Shown here in pieces: positions 8,210 through 17,438 of a stretch of DNA of 64,000 nt; the stretch's first letter is position 1, and each line of letters opens with the position of its first letter. Origin of the DNA: Roseomonas aeriglobus (lineage in GTDB: Bacteria > Pseudomonadota > Alphaproteobacteria > Sphingomonadales > Sphingomonadaceae); assembly GCA_016937575.1 (NCBI GenBank), contig JAFHKN010000002.1, forward strand, positions 1,426,001 through 1,490,000. The letters run 5' to 3'. A program made the position numbers and the translations under genes. The notes beneath the pieces were generated by a model. That model was not told the DNA's origin. It did no database searches and saw nothing but the letters and a program-made list of their open reading frames with translations.

Positions 8210-10096
8210 ATGCGTAATCTGCTTCTATCCACCATTGCGTTCGGGGTGCTCGCGCTGCCCGCGTCCGCGCAGACCACCGCGGTTCAGAGCGACGACGTGG
8301 TCGTCACCGCCAACCGCACCGAGCGCCCGGTCGATCAGGTCGGCCAGTCGGTCACGGTCATCGACAGCGAGGAAATCGAAGCACGCCAGTCGCAGGCGGT
8401 CGTCGACCTGCTGCGCACAGTGCCGGGCGTTAGCTACACACGTGCAGGCGGCATCGGCACCGTCGCATCGGTCAATATTCGCGGCGCCGACCCGCAGCAG
8501 ACGCTGCTGCTGGTCGATGGCGTGAAGCTCGACGATCCGGCGAGCCCGGGCGGTGGCTATGACTTCGGTAACCTGCTGGTCGGCAACATCGACCGCATCG
8601 AGGTCGTCCGCGGCGCGCAGAGCGTCATCTGGGGGAGCCGCGCGATCGGCGGCGTCGTCAACGTCATCACCCGCGCCCCGAGCGAAGACCCCGAGTTCGT
8701 CGCCAGGGGCGAATATGGCTGGCGGGACACGGTCAACACGACCGCCAATGCCTCGGGCAAGCTCGGCCCCGTGTCGGCGAGCCTGGGCGGCCAATATTTC
8801 CGCACCGATGGCTTCTCCGCCTTCAACGAAGCGCGCGGCGGGCGCGAGCGCGACGGCTATCGTCAATATGGCGCCAACGGCAAGCTGGCGGTCGATCTGA
8901 CCGATGGCTTCTCTCTGGAGGCGCGCGGGCGGTATTCGGATGCGAAAATCGACCTCGACGGCTTCCCAGCGCCGGCGTTCGCGCTGGCGGACACCGGCGA
9001 CTATTCGACGAACGAGGAACTGAGCGGCTACGCAGGTGCCCGGCTCGCGCTGTTCGGCGGCGCGTTCCGCAACCGGCTGGGCGTCGCCTACAGCCGGACC
9101 GACCGCGCGAATTTCGCTGCGACCGGGCCGGCGACGTTCGACTCGCGCGGCCTCAATCGCCGGTTCGAATATCAGGGCGTGGTCCAGACCGGCATCGTCC
9201 AGGCCACGATCGGTGCAGAAAGCGAGCGCTCGCGCTTCGATACGGTCAGCTTCGGCGCGGCGTCGCGGGCCCGCGCGCTGATCAACAGCGTCTACGGTGA
9301 AGTCACGTTGACTCCCATTGCCGGTGTCGCACTGACCGGCGGCGTGCGGCACGACGACCACAGCCGCTTCGGTGGCGAAACGACCGCGGCGGGGAACGTG
9401 GCGCTCAGCCCGAACGGCGGCCGTACGACCTTGCGCGCAAGCTATGGCGAAGGATTCGGCGCACCGTCGCTGTACCAGCTGTTCGGCGATTACGGGAACC
9501 AGCGTCTGGTGCCGGAACGCGCCAACAGCTGGGATGCCGGCGTAACCCAGCGTCTTCTGGGCGATGCGGTGCAGGTCCAAGCAACTTATTTTCACCGCGA
9601 CACGCGCAACCAGATCGACTTCGTGTCCTGCTTCGGGGTCACCAGCGCGATCTGCGTCAACCGTCCGTTCGGCACCTATGACAATATTCGTCGCACGCGT
9701 GCGGAGGGTGTCGAGGCGACGCTTGTCCTGCAGCCGGTCGAGCCGTTCCGTGTGGCCTTCGCCTACACCTATCTGGACGCGACCAACCGCGACACTGGTC
9801 GCGAGCTCGCCCGGCGGCCGCGCGAAAGCGTGAACATGGTCGCGGACTATCGTTGGGCGTTCGGCCTGTCGACCGGCGCGACGATTACCCATGTCGGCGA
9901 CAGCTTCGAGAATGCCACGAACACCCGCCGCCTCGATGGCTATGTGCTGGTCGACCTGCGTGCCAGCCTGCCCGTCGGCGACCGGTTCGAAGTGTTCGGC
10001 CGCGTCGAGAACCTATTCGACGAGGCCTATGAGACGGTCTACCTCTACGGAACGCCGCGCCGCGCGGCCTATGGCGGAGTGAGACTGAAGCTGTGA
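8210..10096 (+). CDS. btuB: TonB-dependent vitamin B12 receptor
   Basis: A 628-residue outer-membrane receptor that takes up cobalamin using TonB energy. It starts MRNLLLSTIAFGVLALPASA, a clean signal peptide cleaved near residue 22. The TonB-box region DDVVVTANRTERPVDQVG follows, then the plug domain (VVDLLRTVPGVSYTRAGG; IDRIEVVRGAQSVIWGSRAIGGVVNVITR) and the beta-barrel ending FDEAYETVYLYGTPRRAAYGGVRLKL with the terminal aromatic/hydrophobic pattern. The start at 8210 fits the signal peptide and a GGAGGAG upstream. The gene is directly preceded by a cobalamin riboswitch and overlaps the gene for a BtuF-like binding protein (GTGA), which makes the B12 assignment strong. Confidence 0.93.
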   Translation: MRNLLLSTIAFGVLALPASAQTTAVQSDDVVVTANRTERPVDQVGQSVTVIDSEEIEARQSQAVVDLLRTVPGVSYTRAGGIGTVASVNIRGADPQQTLLLVDGVKLDDPASPGGGYDFGNLLVGNIDRIEVVRGAQSVIWGSRAIGGVVNVITRAPSEDPEFVARGEYGWRDTVNTTANASGKLGPVSASLGGQYFRTDGFSAFNEARGGRERDGYRQYGANGKLAVDLTDGFSLEARGRYSDAKIDLDGFPAPAFALADTGDYSTNEELSGYAGARLALFGGAFRNRLGVAYSRTDRANFAATGPATFDSRGLNRRFEYQGVVQTGIVQATIGAESERSRFDTVSFGAASRARALINSVYGEVTLTPIAGVALTGGVRHDDHSRFGGETTAAGNVALSPNGGRTTLRASYGEGFGAPSLYQLFGDYGNQRLVPERANSWDAGVTQRLLGDAVQVQATYFHRDTRNQIDFVSCFGVTSAICVNRPFGTYDNIRRTRAEGVEATLVLQPVEPFRVAFAYTYLDATNRDTGRELARRPRESVNMVADYRWAFGLSTGATITHVGDSFENATNTRRLDGYVLVDLRASLPVGDRFEVFGRVENLFDEAYETVYLYGTPRRAAYGGVRLKL

Positions 10097-10920
10097 TCCG
10101 CTGGCTGGCGATGCTGCTGGTGACCGTGGCCGGGTGCACTCCGGCGCCCACGCCGATGCGGAGCGGGCGCCCAATGCGCATCGTCAGCCTGGATTATTGC
10201 GCCGACCAATATGTACTGAAGCTGGTCGGGCGGGATCGCATCGCTGCGGTCTCGCCCGACGCAGCCGCCGAATTTTCCTACATGCGCGCAGCGGCAACTG
10301 GCGTGCCGCAGGTCCGACCGCAGGCGGAGGACGTGCTGCTGCTCAAGCCCGATCTGGTCGTGCGCAGCTACGGTGGCGGGCCGAACGCGGCGGCGCTGTT
10401 CGAGCGCGCCGGTGTCCCGGTGCTGCAACTGGGGTATGCGCCGGACCTGCCTGGCATCCGCAAGGTGCTGCTCGACACCGCGACCGGGCTGGGTGAGCCG
10501 GCGCAGGGCGAGGCCATGGCGGCGGCGTTCGACGCGCGGCTGATGGCATTGAGGCGGGCGTCGAGCGGTCCGTCCGCGCTGTATGTAACGCCTGGTGGCG
10601 TAACGACCGGACCGGGGTCGATCGTCGATGAACTCCTGCGTGCCGGCGGGCTGCTAAACTTTCAGACGGCGGACGGGTGGGGGCCTTTGCCGCTGGAGCG
10701 ACTGGCCTATGCGCGGCCGGACGTCGTGGCGGCGGCTTTCTTCGACACGCGGTGGAACCGACCCGACCCGTGGAGTGCAGCGGCGCATCCGGTGGTCGGG
10801 CGAGCGCTGAAGGGGGTGCCGACGGCGGAGCTGCCCGGTGCCTGGACGGCCTGTGGGGGATGGTTCGTGCTGGACGCGGTCGAACGGCTGGCGGGCCTGG
10901 CGAAAGCGGCCCGTCGATGA
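10093..10920 (+). CDS. btuF: Cobalamin ABC transporter substrate-binding lipoprotein (BtuF-like)
   Basis: A 275-residue periplasmic binding protein of the helical-backbone metal/B12 class. The GTG start overlaps the btuB stop. The N-terminus (MIRWLAMLLVTVAGC) has a lipobox near residue 15, so it is probably membrane-anchored. RIVSLDYCADQYVLKLV is the family opening motif (usually RIVSL-P--TE), and PQAEDVLLLKPDLVV is typical of BtuF/FepB proteins. It should receive B12 from the outer-membrane receptor and pass it to the BtuCD transporter. It overlaps the permease gene by 4 bases. A siderophore-binding protein is the alternative, but the riboswitch and the receptor argue for B12. Confidence 0.87.
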   Translation: MIRWLAMLLVTVAGCTPAPTPMRSGRPMRIVSLDYCADQYVLKLVGRDRIAAVSPDAAAEFSYMRAAATGVPQVRPQAEDVLLLKPDLVVRSYGGGPNAAALFERAGVPVLQLGYAPDLPGIRKVLLDTATGLGEPAQGEAMAAAFDARLMALRRASSGPSALYVTPGGVTTGPGSIVDELLRAGGLLNFQTADGWGPLPLERLAYARPDVVAAAFFDTRWNRPDPWSAAAHPVVGRALKGVPTAELPGAWTACGGWFVLDAVERLAGLAKAARR

Positions 10921-11891
10921 GGCTCATCCTTCTCCTCGCGCTCGCCAGCCTGGTTGCTGTCGTCTCCGCCTGCTTCCTCGGCTCGACACCGCTGCCGGCG
11001 GAGCGCCTTCTCTCTGCCCTGGTCGGTCAGGGCCTACCCGGCGATGCCGTCGTCGTATGGATGATCCGCCTGCCGCGCGCCCTCGCCGCGTTCCTCGCCG
11101 GCGCTGCGCTCGGGATCAGCGGGGCGGCGCTTCAAGGGCTGCTGCGAAATCCACTTGCCGAACCGGGCGTGCTCGGCGTGTCTGCCTGTGCGACGCTCGC
11201 GGCGACAGTGGCGCTGTACTACGGGTTCGTCGGTGCGTCGCCGGTCGCGCTTCCTGCCGCATCGATCCTCGGCGCGCTCGCGGCCACGGCGCTGATCGCA
11301 GGCACCGCGATGCGGACGACGTCGGTCGCCACGCTCATCCTGATCGGTGTCGGTCTGTCGAGCTTTGCCGGCGCGATCATGGCGTTGATGCTCAACCTCG
11401 CGCCCGATCCGTTCAGCCTGGCCGACATGATCAACTGGACGCTGGGATCGGTCGCCAACCGCAGCTTTGCCGAGATCGCCGGGACGGCGCCCTTCATGGC
11501 CGCTGGCGGTGCGCTGCTGTTCCTGACCCGCCGCGGCCTGTCCGCACTGACGCTAGGGGAAGAAGCTGCCGCGGGAATCGGCCTCGACCTCCGCCGTCAG
11601 CGTATTGCCGTGGTGCTGGGGGCGGGGCTTGCGACCGGCGCGTCGGTCGCGCTGGCGGGGGCGATCGGTTTCGTCGGCATCGTCGCGCCGCACCTCGTGC
11701 GTCCCTGGGTCGGGCATGACCCGGCACGCAGCCTGCTGCCATCCGGCCTGCTCGCCGGCCTGTTTCTGGTCCTTGCCGATATCGGTGTACGGCTGATCCC
11801 GACGACGGCCGAGCTGCGGTTGGGCGTGGTCGCCGCACTCGTCGGTGCGCCCTTGTTCGTGCTTATCGCGGCGCGGAGGCGGGGGACGTGA
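10917..11891 (+). CDS. btuC: ABC transporter permease, FecCD/BtuC family
   Basis: A 324-residue polytopic inner-membrane permease of the iron/B12 class with about ten predicted membrane helices. Family motifs visible are WMIRLPRALAAFLAGAALGISGAALQGLLRNPLAEPGVLGV near residues 43-85, and ATGASVALAGAIGFVGIVAPHLVRPWVGHD, the conserved coupling region near the C-terminal half. The ATG at 10917 overlaps the previous stop (ATGA), and the gene overlaps the ATPase gene downstream by 4 bases. A longer open frame upstream belongs to the overlapping binding-protein gene. It works as a dimer with the ATPase to import cobalamin. Confidence 0.9.
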   Translation: MRLILLLALASLVAVVSACFLGSTPLPAERLLSALVGQGLPGDAVVVWMIRLPRALAAFLAGAALGISGAALQGLLRNPLAEPGVLGVSACATLAATVALYYGFVGASPVALPAASILGALAATALIAGTAMRTTSVATLILIGVGLSSFAGAIMALMLNLAPDPFSLADMINWTLGSVANRSFAEIAGTAPFMAAGGALLFLTRRGLSALTLGEEAAAGIGLDLRRQRIAVVLGAGLATGASVALAGAIGFVGIVAPHLVRPWVGHDPARSLLPSGLLAGLFLVLADIGVRLIPTTAELRLGVVAALVGAPLFVLIAARRRGT

Positions 11892-12628
11892 TCCGGGCGG
11901 CGGGCCTTCGTTATCGCAACCGCATCGCTGATGCCGGCCTGTCCGTCGCGCCGGGCGAATTGGTCGTGCTGCTCGGCCCCAACGGCGCGGGCAAGACGAC
12001 GCTGCTGCAGTTGCTGCTCGGGCTTGCCGTGCCCGATGCCGGGACGGCGGAGATCGACGGTCGCCCGGCGGCTGCGATCGCGCCGATCGAGCGCGCGCGG
12101 CGCATCTCGTACCTGCCCCAGGCGCGTCCGATCGCCTGGCCGGCCTGCGTGCGCGATATCGTTGCGCTCGGCCGCTTTGCCTATGGCGCAAGCGGGCGGC
12201 TGCGGGGGCAGGATGCCGCGGCGGTCGATCGCGCCCTGACCGCCTGCGACCTGACCGCATTCGCCGGCCGTCGTGCGGATACATTGTCGGGCGGGGAGGC
12301 TGCGCGGATGCACCTTGCGCGCGCGCTCGCGGCCGAAGCGCCGGTGATTGTCGCCGACGAGCCCGTCGCTTCGCTCGATCCGCGGCATCAGCACCGTGTG
12401 CTCGCGCTGCTCGCGCAGTTCGTCGCCGACGGCGGCGGGGCGCTGGTCGTCCTCCACGATCTCGACCTCGCGGCGCGCTATGCCGACCGGCTCGTCTGGA
12501 TGGCCGACGGGCGGATCGTGGCCGATGGACCGGTTGCAGAAACGATGACCGAGGAACGGGTCGCCGCCGTCTATGGGGTCAGGGCGCGGATGACCGGTGA
12601 CGGTATCGCCGTTACCGGCCTGGTCTAG
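11888..12628 (+). CDS. btuD: Cobalamin ABC transporter ATP-binding protein
   Basis: A 246-residue ABC ATPase that powers the BtuC-type permease. Walker A is GPNGAGKTT near residues 30-38, the signature LSGGEAAR near 133, Walker B VIVADEP near 155, and the switch histidine lies in VVLHDLDLAARYADR. The length and the motif spacing fit the FecE/BtuD subfamily. It starts with GTG in a 4-base overlap with the permease gene. It is the last gene of the riboswitch-controlled operon and ends only 3 bases before the convergent hutC stop, with no visible terminator in between. Confidence 0.9.
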   Translation: MIRAAGLRYRNRIADAGLSVAPGELVVLLGPNGAGKTTLLQLLLGLAVPDAGTAEIDGRPAAAIAPIERARRISYLPQARPIAWPACVRDIVALGRFAYGASGRLRGQDAAAVDRALTACDLTAFAGRRADTLSGGEAARMHLARALAAEAPVIVADEPVASLDPRHQHRVLALLAQFVADGGGALVVLHDLDLAARYADRLVWMADGRIVADGPVAETMTEERVAAVYGVRARMTGDGIAVTGLV

Positions 12629-12631
12629 ACC

Positions 12632-13339
12632 CTAACGCGCCGCCGGGCCGAAGCGCGCGGACAAGTCATAGGCCGTCCCGACGAAGATCTGACGGACATA
12701 GGTGATCGGCTCCCCACCGCGCCAGGTCCGGCGGTCGATAGCAAGGCAGGCGGTGCCCGCTGCAACCGCCAGCCGCCGGGCGGTCGCGGCGTCCGCTCCG
12801 ACTGCGGCGATGCGGCTTTCCGCTTCGGTCCAGGCGACATGTTCGAGCAGCCAGGCCCCCGGCGACGTCGTCGAGAAATCGGCCCCTTCCGAATCAGGGA
12901 CGGCGACCAGCGCGATCAGCCGGTCCTCGATCGCAAGCGGGATGCCGTCGGCGAGATGCGTGCCGCTCAACTGCAGCAAGGCACCGCCGCGAGCAATCTC
13001 GACTGCGACCGGGTCGCCCGGGTCGGCGGTACGGATCGTCCGCGCTTCCAGCCTATAGGCATAGGCCTGGCCGCGGTTGCGGACCTCGTGCGCGAGGTCC
13101 GGAATGTCGAGCACCATCGAATGCACCCGCGGCCGCGCGACGAAGGTCCCTGCGCGCTTGCGGCGTTCAATGAAGCCGTCTGCAGCGAGCGCCGCCAGCG
13201 CCTTGCTGACCGTCATGCGCGAGCAGCCATAGTCGGCCATCAATGCATGCTCGACCGGGATGCGCGAGCCGGGCGCTCGCGTGCCGGCCAGAATCTCGCG
13301 TTCGAGATCGCGACGGATGCGGTCGTGCAGTGGCGTCAT
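12632..13339 (-). CDS. hutC: Histidine utilisation repressor HutC, GntR family
   Basis: A 235-residue repressor with an N-terminal winged-helix domain (PLHDRIRRDLEREILAGTRAPGSRIP, then CSRMTVSKALAALAADGFIERRKRAGTFV, residues 1-70) and a C-terminal UTRA effector domain. Urocanate is the usual inducer in this family. The start overlaps the hutF stop in an ATGA junction, so the repressor is made from the operon it controls. The divergent hutF/hutI gap holds an imperfect palindrome (14674-14687) that is the likely operator. Its position next to six hut genes supports the HutC name over a general GntR/UTRA regulator. Confidence 0.92.
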   Translation of the reverse strand: MTPLHDRIRRDLEREILAGTRAPGSRIPVEHALMADYGCSRMTVSKALAALAADGFIERRKRAGTFVARPRVHSMVLDIPDLAHEVRNRGQAYAYRLEARTIRTADPGDPVAVEIARGGALLQLSGTHLADGIPLAIEDRLIALVAVPDSEGADFSTTSPGAWLLEHVAWTEAESRIAAVGADAATARRLAVAAGTACLAIDRRTWRGGEPITYVRQIFVGTAYDLSARFGPAAR

Positions 13340-14667
13340 GCGATCAGCCGCGCGAGCGTGTCGGCGTATCGTGTGGCAATGACGTCGCGCGCGACGTGGC
13401 GGCCGCCGGCGACAACACGCTTGCCTCGCCGCCAGACACCGTCGATCGCGCTCTGGCCGGCGGAAAAGAGCAGAGCGTCGAGCAGGGCATCGCCGTCACG
13501 TCCCACCAACGACGGATGGCCGGGATCGAGGGTCAGGAAATCGGCGGCGTCGCCGACGACGCCAAGCGCCTGGGCACCCCCGGCGAGTGCCGTGCGGTAT
13601 AGAATGCCGCCGCTCGATCCGTTCTGTGCCAGTGGGTTGCGGACACCCCGGGTCAGCCGCTGGCCATAATCCAGCAGACGGAACTCCTCGGTCGCGTCGA
13701 TGCGCACGTTCGAATCCGATCCGATGCCAAAGCGCCCGCCTGCCGCCTGCCACGCGACGGCGGGAAAGATGCCGTCGCCCAGATTGGCTTCGGTGATCGG
13801 ACATAGGCCGGCGACCGCCCCGGTCCGCGCCGCGCGCTCGGTTTCCTGTGCGGTCATGTGGGTGGCATGGACGAGGCACCAGCGGTCGTCGACCGGTGCA
13901 TGGTCGAGCAGCCATTCAACGGGCCGCGCGCCGCTCCAGGAGACGCAGTCGTCGACTTCCTTCACCTGCTCCGCGACATGGATGTGGATCGGGCCAGCTG
14001 TCATAGTGGGCAGCGCGGCGAGGTCATCGGGCGAGACGGCGCGCAGGCTGTGCGGGGCAATCCCCAGAACGGCGTCGGGCAGCACGGCGATGGCGGCAGC
14101 GCTGTCCTCCAGCAGCCGGGCGAAGCTGTCGCGGTTGTTGACGAAACGACGTTGCCCCTCTGTCGGGACGGCACCGCCAAACCCCGATTGTGCGTAGAAG
14201 ACAGGCAGCAGGGTTAGGCCGATCCCCGTCTCACCGGCAGCAGCGGCGAGCGCACCGGCCATCGCCGCGCGATCGGGATAGGGTGTGCCGTCTGTGGCAT
14301 GATGAAGATAATGGAACTCGCCGACCCGGGTGAAGCCGGCTTCCAGCATTTCGACCTGCGCCATCGCGGCGATGTCGCGAAGGTCGTCGGGCGTGATGCG
14401 GTCGACGAAGCGATACATCGCCTCGCGCCAGGTCCAGAAACTGTCAAGCGCACCCTGGGCGTTCTCGGCGAGCCCGGCCATGCCGCGCTGGAAGGCATGG
14501 CTGTGCAGGTTCGGCAGACCGGGCAGCCCGATCGCGTGGCGCTCATCGTCCTGCTGTGGTGACGCGTCGGCTTCGATCGCAGCGATCAGACCGTCACGCA
14601 CAGTGATCCGCACCGACCGATCCCATCGGTCGCGGCTCAACCACTGATCGAAGAAGAAACTGGGCAT
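13336..14667 (-). CDS. hutF: Formimidoylglutamate deiminase
   Basis: An amidohydrolase (443 residues) that converts formiminoglutamate to N-formylglutamate and ammonia, the fourth step of the five-step histidine pathway. The sequence shows the metal-binding NLHSHAFQR motif near residues 52-60, [11 protein letters not shown] near the middle with its histidine ligand, [11 protein letters not shown], and [17 protein letters not shown] carrying the catalytic aspartate. Its presence together with hutG fits the HutF/HutG route rather than the direct HutG formimidase route. The ATG lies only 6 bases from the predicted HutC operator, so the transcript leader must be very short or the operator overlaps the translation start region. 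Confidence 0.94.
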   Translation of the reverse strand: MPSFFFDQWLSRDRWDRSVRITVRDGLIAAIEADASPQQDDERHAIGLPGLPNLHSHAFQRGMAGLAENAQGALDSFWTWREAMYRFVDRITPDDLRDIAAMAQVEMLEAGFTRVGEFHYLHHATDGTPYPDRAAMAGALAAAAGETGIGLTLLPVFYAQSGFGGAVPTEGQRRFVNNRDSFARLLEDSAAAIAVLPDAVLGIAPHSLRAVSPDDLAALPTMTAGPIHIHVAEQVKEVDDCVSWSGARPVEWLLDHAPVDDRWCLVHATHMTAQETERAARTGAVAGLCPITEANLGDGIFPAVAWQAAGGRFGIGSDSNVRIDATEEFRLLDYGQRLTRGVRNPLAQNGSSGGILYRTALAGGAQALGVVGDAADFLTLDPGHPSLVGRDGDALLDALLFSAGQSAIDGVWRRGKRVVAGGRHVARDVIATRYADTLARLIA

Positions 14668-14673
14668 GCGAAT

Positions 14674-14687
14674 AATGTCTATACATT
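14674..14687. promoter_or_regulatory. Probable HutC operator
   Basis: AATGTCTATACATT is an imperfect inverted repeat (AATGT-CTAT-ACATT) and the only AT-rich stretch in the 48-base gap between hutF and hutI. Known HutC sites centre on a TGTATATACA-like core. The position would let a single bound repressor shut both transcription units. This is inferred from pattern and position. Confidence 0.6.
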
Positions 14688-14715
14688 AAAGCGTCTGCGT
14701 GCCAAGCCGCGTGGC

Positions 14716-15915
14716 ATGCACGGCGATACCCTCTGGCGGAATGCCCGACTGGCGACGATGACCGGCGACGGCCTGGGCATCGTCGAGAATGGGGCGATCG
14801 TTGCGAAGGGAGGGCAGATCCTCGCCGTCGGCGCCGCCGATGTGGCCGGCGCCGCGACGGCGGACCGCGTGATCGATTGCGAAGGGCGCTGGATCACACC
14901 CGGACTGATCGATTGCCATACCCATCTCGTCCACGGCGGTGACCGCGCGGCGGAGTTCGAGCAGCGTCTGGCGGGCGCGAGTTACGAGGAGATCGCGCGA
15001 TCCGGCGGGGGGATCGTCTCAACGATGCGCGCGACGCGTACCGCGAGCGAAGCGGACCTCGTCGAAACCGCATTGCCGCGCCTCGATGCGTTGCTCGCGG
15101 AAGGCGTCACGACGGTCGAGATCAAATCGGGCTATGGCCTGTCGCTCGCCGACGAAGCCAAATCCCTTCGAGCAGCACGCAGGCTTGCCGAGCGCCGCGA
15201 CGTGGGCGTGACGACGACGTTCCTGGGAGCACACGCCCTGCCGACGGAATGGGCGACCGATGCCGACGGGTATATCGACCATGTCTGCTACACCATTCTT
15301 CCCGCAATCGTAGCCGAGGGGTTGGCCGACGCGGTCGACGCCTTTTGCGAAGGGATCGGATTTTCGCCCGATCAGGTCGCCCGCGTCTTTGCGGCGGCGA
15401 AGCGCCACGGCTTGCCGGTCAAGCTCCACGCCGAACAGCTCTCCAACCTTCATGGTGCGCAGATTGCTGCGCAGCATAATGCGCTGTCCGCCGACCATCT
15501 CGAGTGGCTGGACGACGAAGGCATTGCCGCGATGGCAGCGAGCCGCACGGTCGCGACGCTGCTGCCCGGTGCCTATTATTTCACGCGCGAGACGAAGCTG
15601 CCGCCGGTCGAGGCCCTGCGCGCTGCCGGCGTGCCGATCGCAGTGGCGACCGACTGCAATCCGGGCACCTCGCCCCTGACGTCGATCCTGCTCGCCATGA
15701 ACATGGCGGCGACCTGTTTTCGCCTGACTGTCGACGAGTGTCTACGCGGCGTGACGATCCAGGCCGCGCGCGCCCTCGGGCTGGCCGACCGCATCGGCTC
15801 GCTCGCGCCCGGCAAGGCGTGCGACCTCGCCATCTGGGACATCGAGCGTCCCGCGGAGCTTGTCTACCGGATCGGGTTCAACCCCCTTCACCAACGGATA
15901 CGAAACGGCCGATGA
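14716..15915 (+). CDS. hutI: Imidazolonepropionase
   Basis: A metal-dependent amidohydrolase (399 residues) that opens the ring of imidazolone propionate to give formiminoglutamate. [22 protein letters not shown] near residues 66-90 holds the HxH metal ligands and the family-specific loop. KLHAEQLSN and [18 protein letters not shown] carry the other histidine and glutamate ligands, and [14 protein letters not shown] the catalytic aspartate. It is the first gene of hutIHGU, 28 bases from the predicted HutC operator. The ribosome binding site is not obvious, in line with a short or nearly leaderless transcript. It overlaps hutH by 4 bases. Confidence 0.95.
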   Translation: MHGDTLWRNARLATMTGDGLGIVENGAIVAKGGQILAVGAADVAGAATADRVIDCEGRWITPGLIDCHTHLVHGGDRAAEFEQRLAGASYEEIARSGGGIVSTMRATRTASEADLVETALPRLDALLAEGVTTVEIKSGYGLSLADEAKSLRAARRLAERRDVGVTTTFLGAHALPTEWATDADGYIDHVCYTILPAIVAEGLADAVDAFCEGIGFSPDQVARVFAAAKRHGLPVKLHAEQLSNLHGAQIAAQHNALSADHLEWLDDEGIAAMAASRTVATLLPGAYYFTRETKLPPVEALRAAGVPIAVATDCNPGTSPLTSILLAMNMAATCFRLTVDECLRGVTIQAARALGLADRIGSLAPGKACDLAIWDIERPAELVYRIGFNPLHQRIRNGR

Positions 15916-17438
15916 TCACGCTTGTCCCCGGCACTGTCGCGCTTCCCGACTGGCGCGCCGTCTATCGCGGTGCGGCGTCGAGACTCGACCCCGTCTGTCG
16001 CGACGCGGTCGCGGCCAGCGCTGCCGCGGTCGAGCGGATCGTCGCTCGGGGCGCGCCGGTCTATGGGATCAATACGGGGTTCGGGAAGCTGGCGAATGTC
16101 CGGATCGCGAGCGAGGATCTGACGACGCTTCAGCGCAATATCGTGCTGAGCCATGCTGCCGGCGTCGGCGCGCCGAGCCCGCGCGCAATCGTGCGGCTGA
16201 TGATGGCGCTGAAGTTGGCAAGCTTTGGCATGGGGGCCTCGGGCGTGCGGCCGGCGACGGTCGCGATGATCGAGGCGATGCTGGCCGCCGATGCATTGCC
16301 GATCGTGCCATGCCAGGGGTCGGTCGGGGCAAGCGGCGACCTTGCGCCCCTCGCACATATGGCTGCGGCGATGATCGGGGTTGGCGAGATCGACGTCGCC
16401 GGATGCGTCATGCCGGCAACGGATGCGTTGCGGCGGATCGGGCTCGCGCCGCTCGAACTCGGGCCGAAGGAAGGGCTGGCGCTCCTCAACGGCACGCAAT
16501 TCTCGACCGCCAATGCGCTTGCCGGATTGTTCGAAGCCGAAGCGCTGTTTCAGGCCGCACTCGTCACTGGCGCCTTGTCGACGGAAGCGGCCAAGGGGTC
16601 CGACGCGCCGTTCGACCATCGTATCCACCGCCTGCGCGGCCACGCCGGGCAGATCGCGGTCGGTGACGCCTTGCGCGGGTTGATGGCCGGCTCCGCGATC
16701 CGTGCGAGCCACCGCGAGGACGATCCGCGCGTTCAAGACCCCTATTGTCTGCGATGCCAGCCGCAAGTGATGGGCGCTGCGCTGGACGTGTTGCGTCAGG
16801 CGGCGCGGACGCTGGAGGTCGAGGCGAACGGCGTTTCGGACAATCCGCTGATCTTCGCCGATACCGACGAGGCGCTCTCTGGCGGGAACTTCCATGCCGA
16901 GCCGGTCGCCTTCGCCGCCGACATGATCGCGCTTGCGATTTGCGAGATCGGCAGCCTTTCGGAACGCCGCGTGGCAATGCTGGTCGATCCTGCGCTGTCG
17001 GGTCTGCCCGCGTTCCTGACGCCGCGGCCGGGGATCAATTCCGGCTTCATGATCCCGCAAGTGACCGCCGCAGCTTTGGTCAGTGAGAACAAGCAGCGGG
17101 CGTACCCGGCGAGCGTCGATTCGATCCCGACGTCGGCGAACCAGGAGGATCATGTGTCGATGGCGGCGCATGGCGCGCGCCGCTTGCTGGAGATGGCGGC
17201 GAATGCGCAGGCCGTGGTCGGGATCGAACTGCTGGCGGCGGGGCAGGGGTGCGACTTCCACGCGCCGCTGACATCGTCGGATGCGCTGGAGCAGGCGCGG
17301 GCGTGCCTGCGTGAGCAGGTGCCGACGCTGGCCGAAGATCGACATTTTCACCCGGATATGGAGGCCGCGACAACGCTCGTGCGGTCGGGCGCGCTGGTCG
17401 AGGCTGCCGGAGCGGCCTTGCCGGGGATATGCGCGTGA
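15912..17438 (+). CDS. hutH: Histidine ammonia-lyase
   Basis: This 508-residue enzyme deaminates histidine to urocanate, the first step of the pathway. The self-forming MIO electrophile arises from Ala-Ser-Gly at residues 140-142 inside [14 protein letters not shown]. Other hallmarks are [10 protein letters not shown] near 51-60 (active-site tyrosine), [12 protein letters not shown] near 75, [13 protein letters not shown], and [20 protein letters not shown]. The ATG at 15912 overlaps the hutI stop; the longer frame upstream is a shadow of hutI. The length fits HAL rather than phenylalanine ammonia-lyase, and the hut context settles the name. The 3' end overlaps the probable hutG start. Confidence 0.97.
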   Translation: MITLVPGTVALPDWRAVYRGAASRLDPVCRDAVAASAAAVERIVARGAPVYGINTGFGKLANVRIASEDLTTLQRNIVLSHAAGVGAPSPRAIVRLMMALKLASFGMGASGVRPATVAMIEAMLAADALPIVPCQGSVGASGDLAPLAHMAAAMIGVGEIDVAGCVMPATDALRRIGLAPLELGPKEGLALLNGTQFSTANALAGLFEAEALFQAALVTGALSTEAAKGSDAPFDHRIHRLRGHAGQIAVGDALRGLMAGSAIRASHREDDPRVQDPYCLRCQPQVMGAALDVLRQAARTLEVEANGVSDNPLIFADTDEALSGGNFHAEPVAFAADMIALAICEIGSLSERRVAMLVDPALSGLPAFLTPRPGINSGFMIPQVTAAALVSENKQRAYPASVDSIPTSANQEDHVSMAAHGARRLLEMAANAQAVVGIELLAAGQGCDFHAPLTSSDALEQARACLREQVPTLAEDRHFHPDMEAATTLVRSGALVEAAGAALPGICA

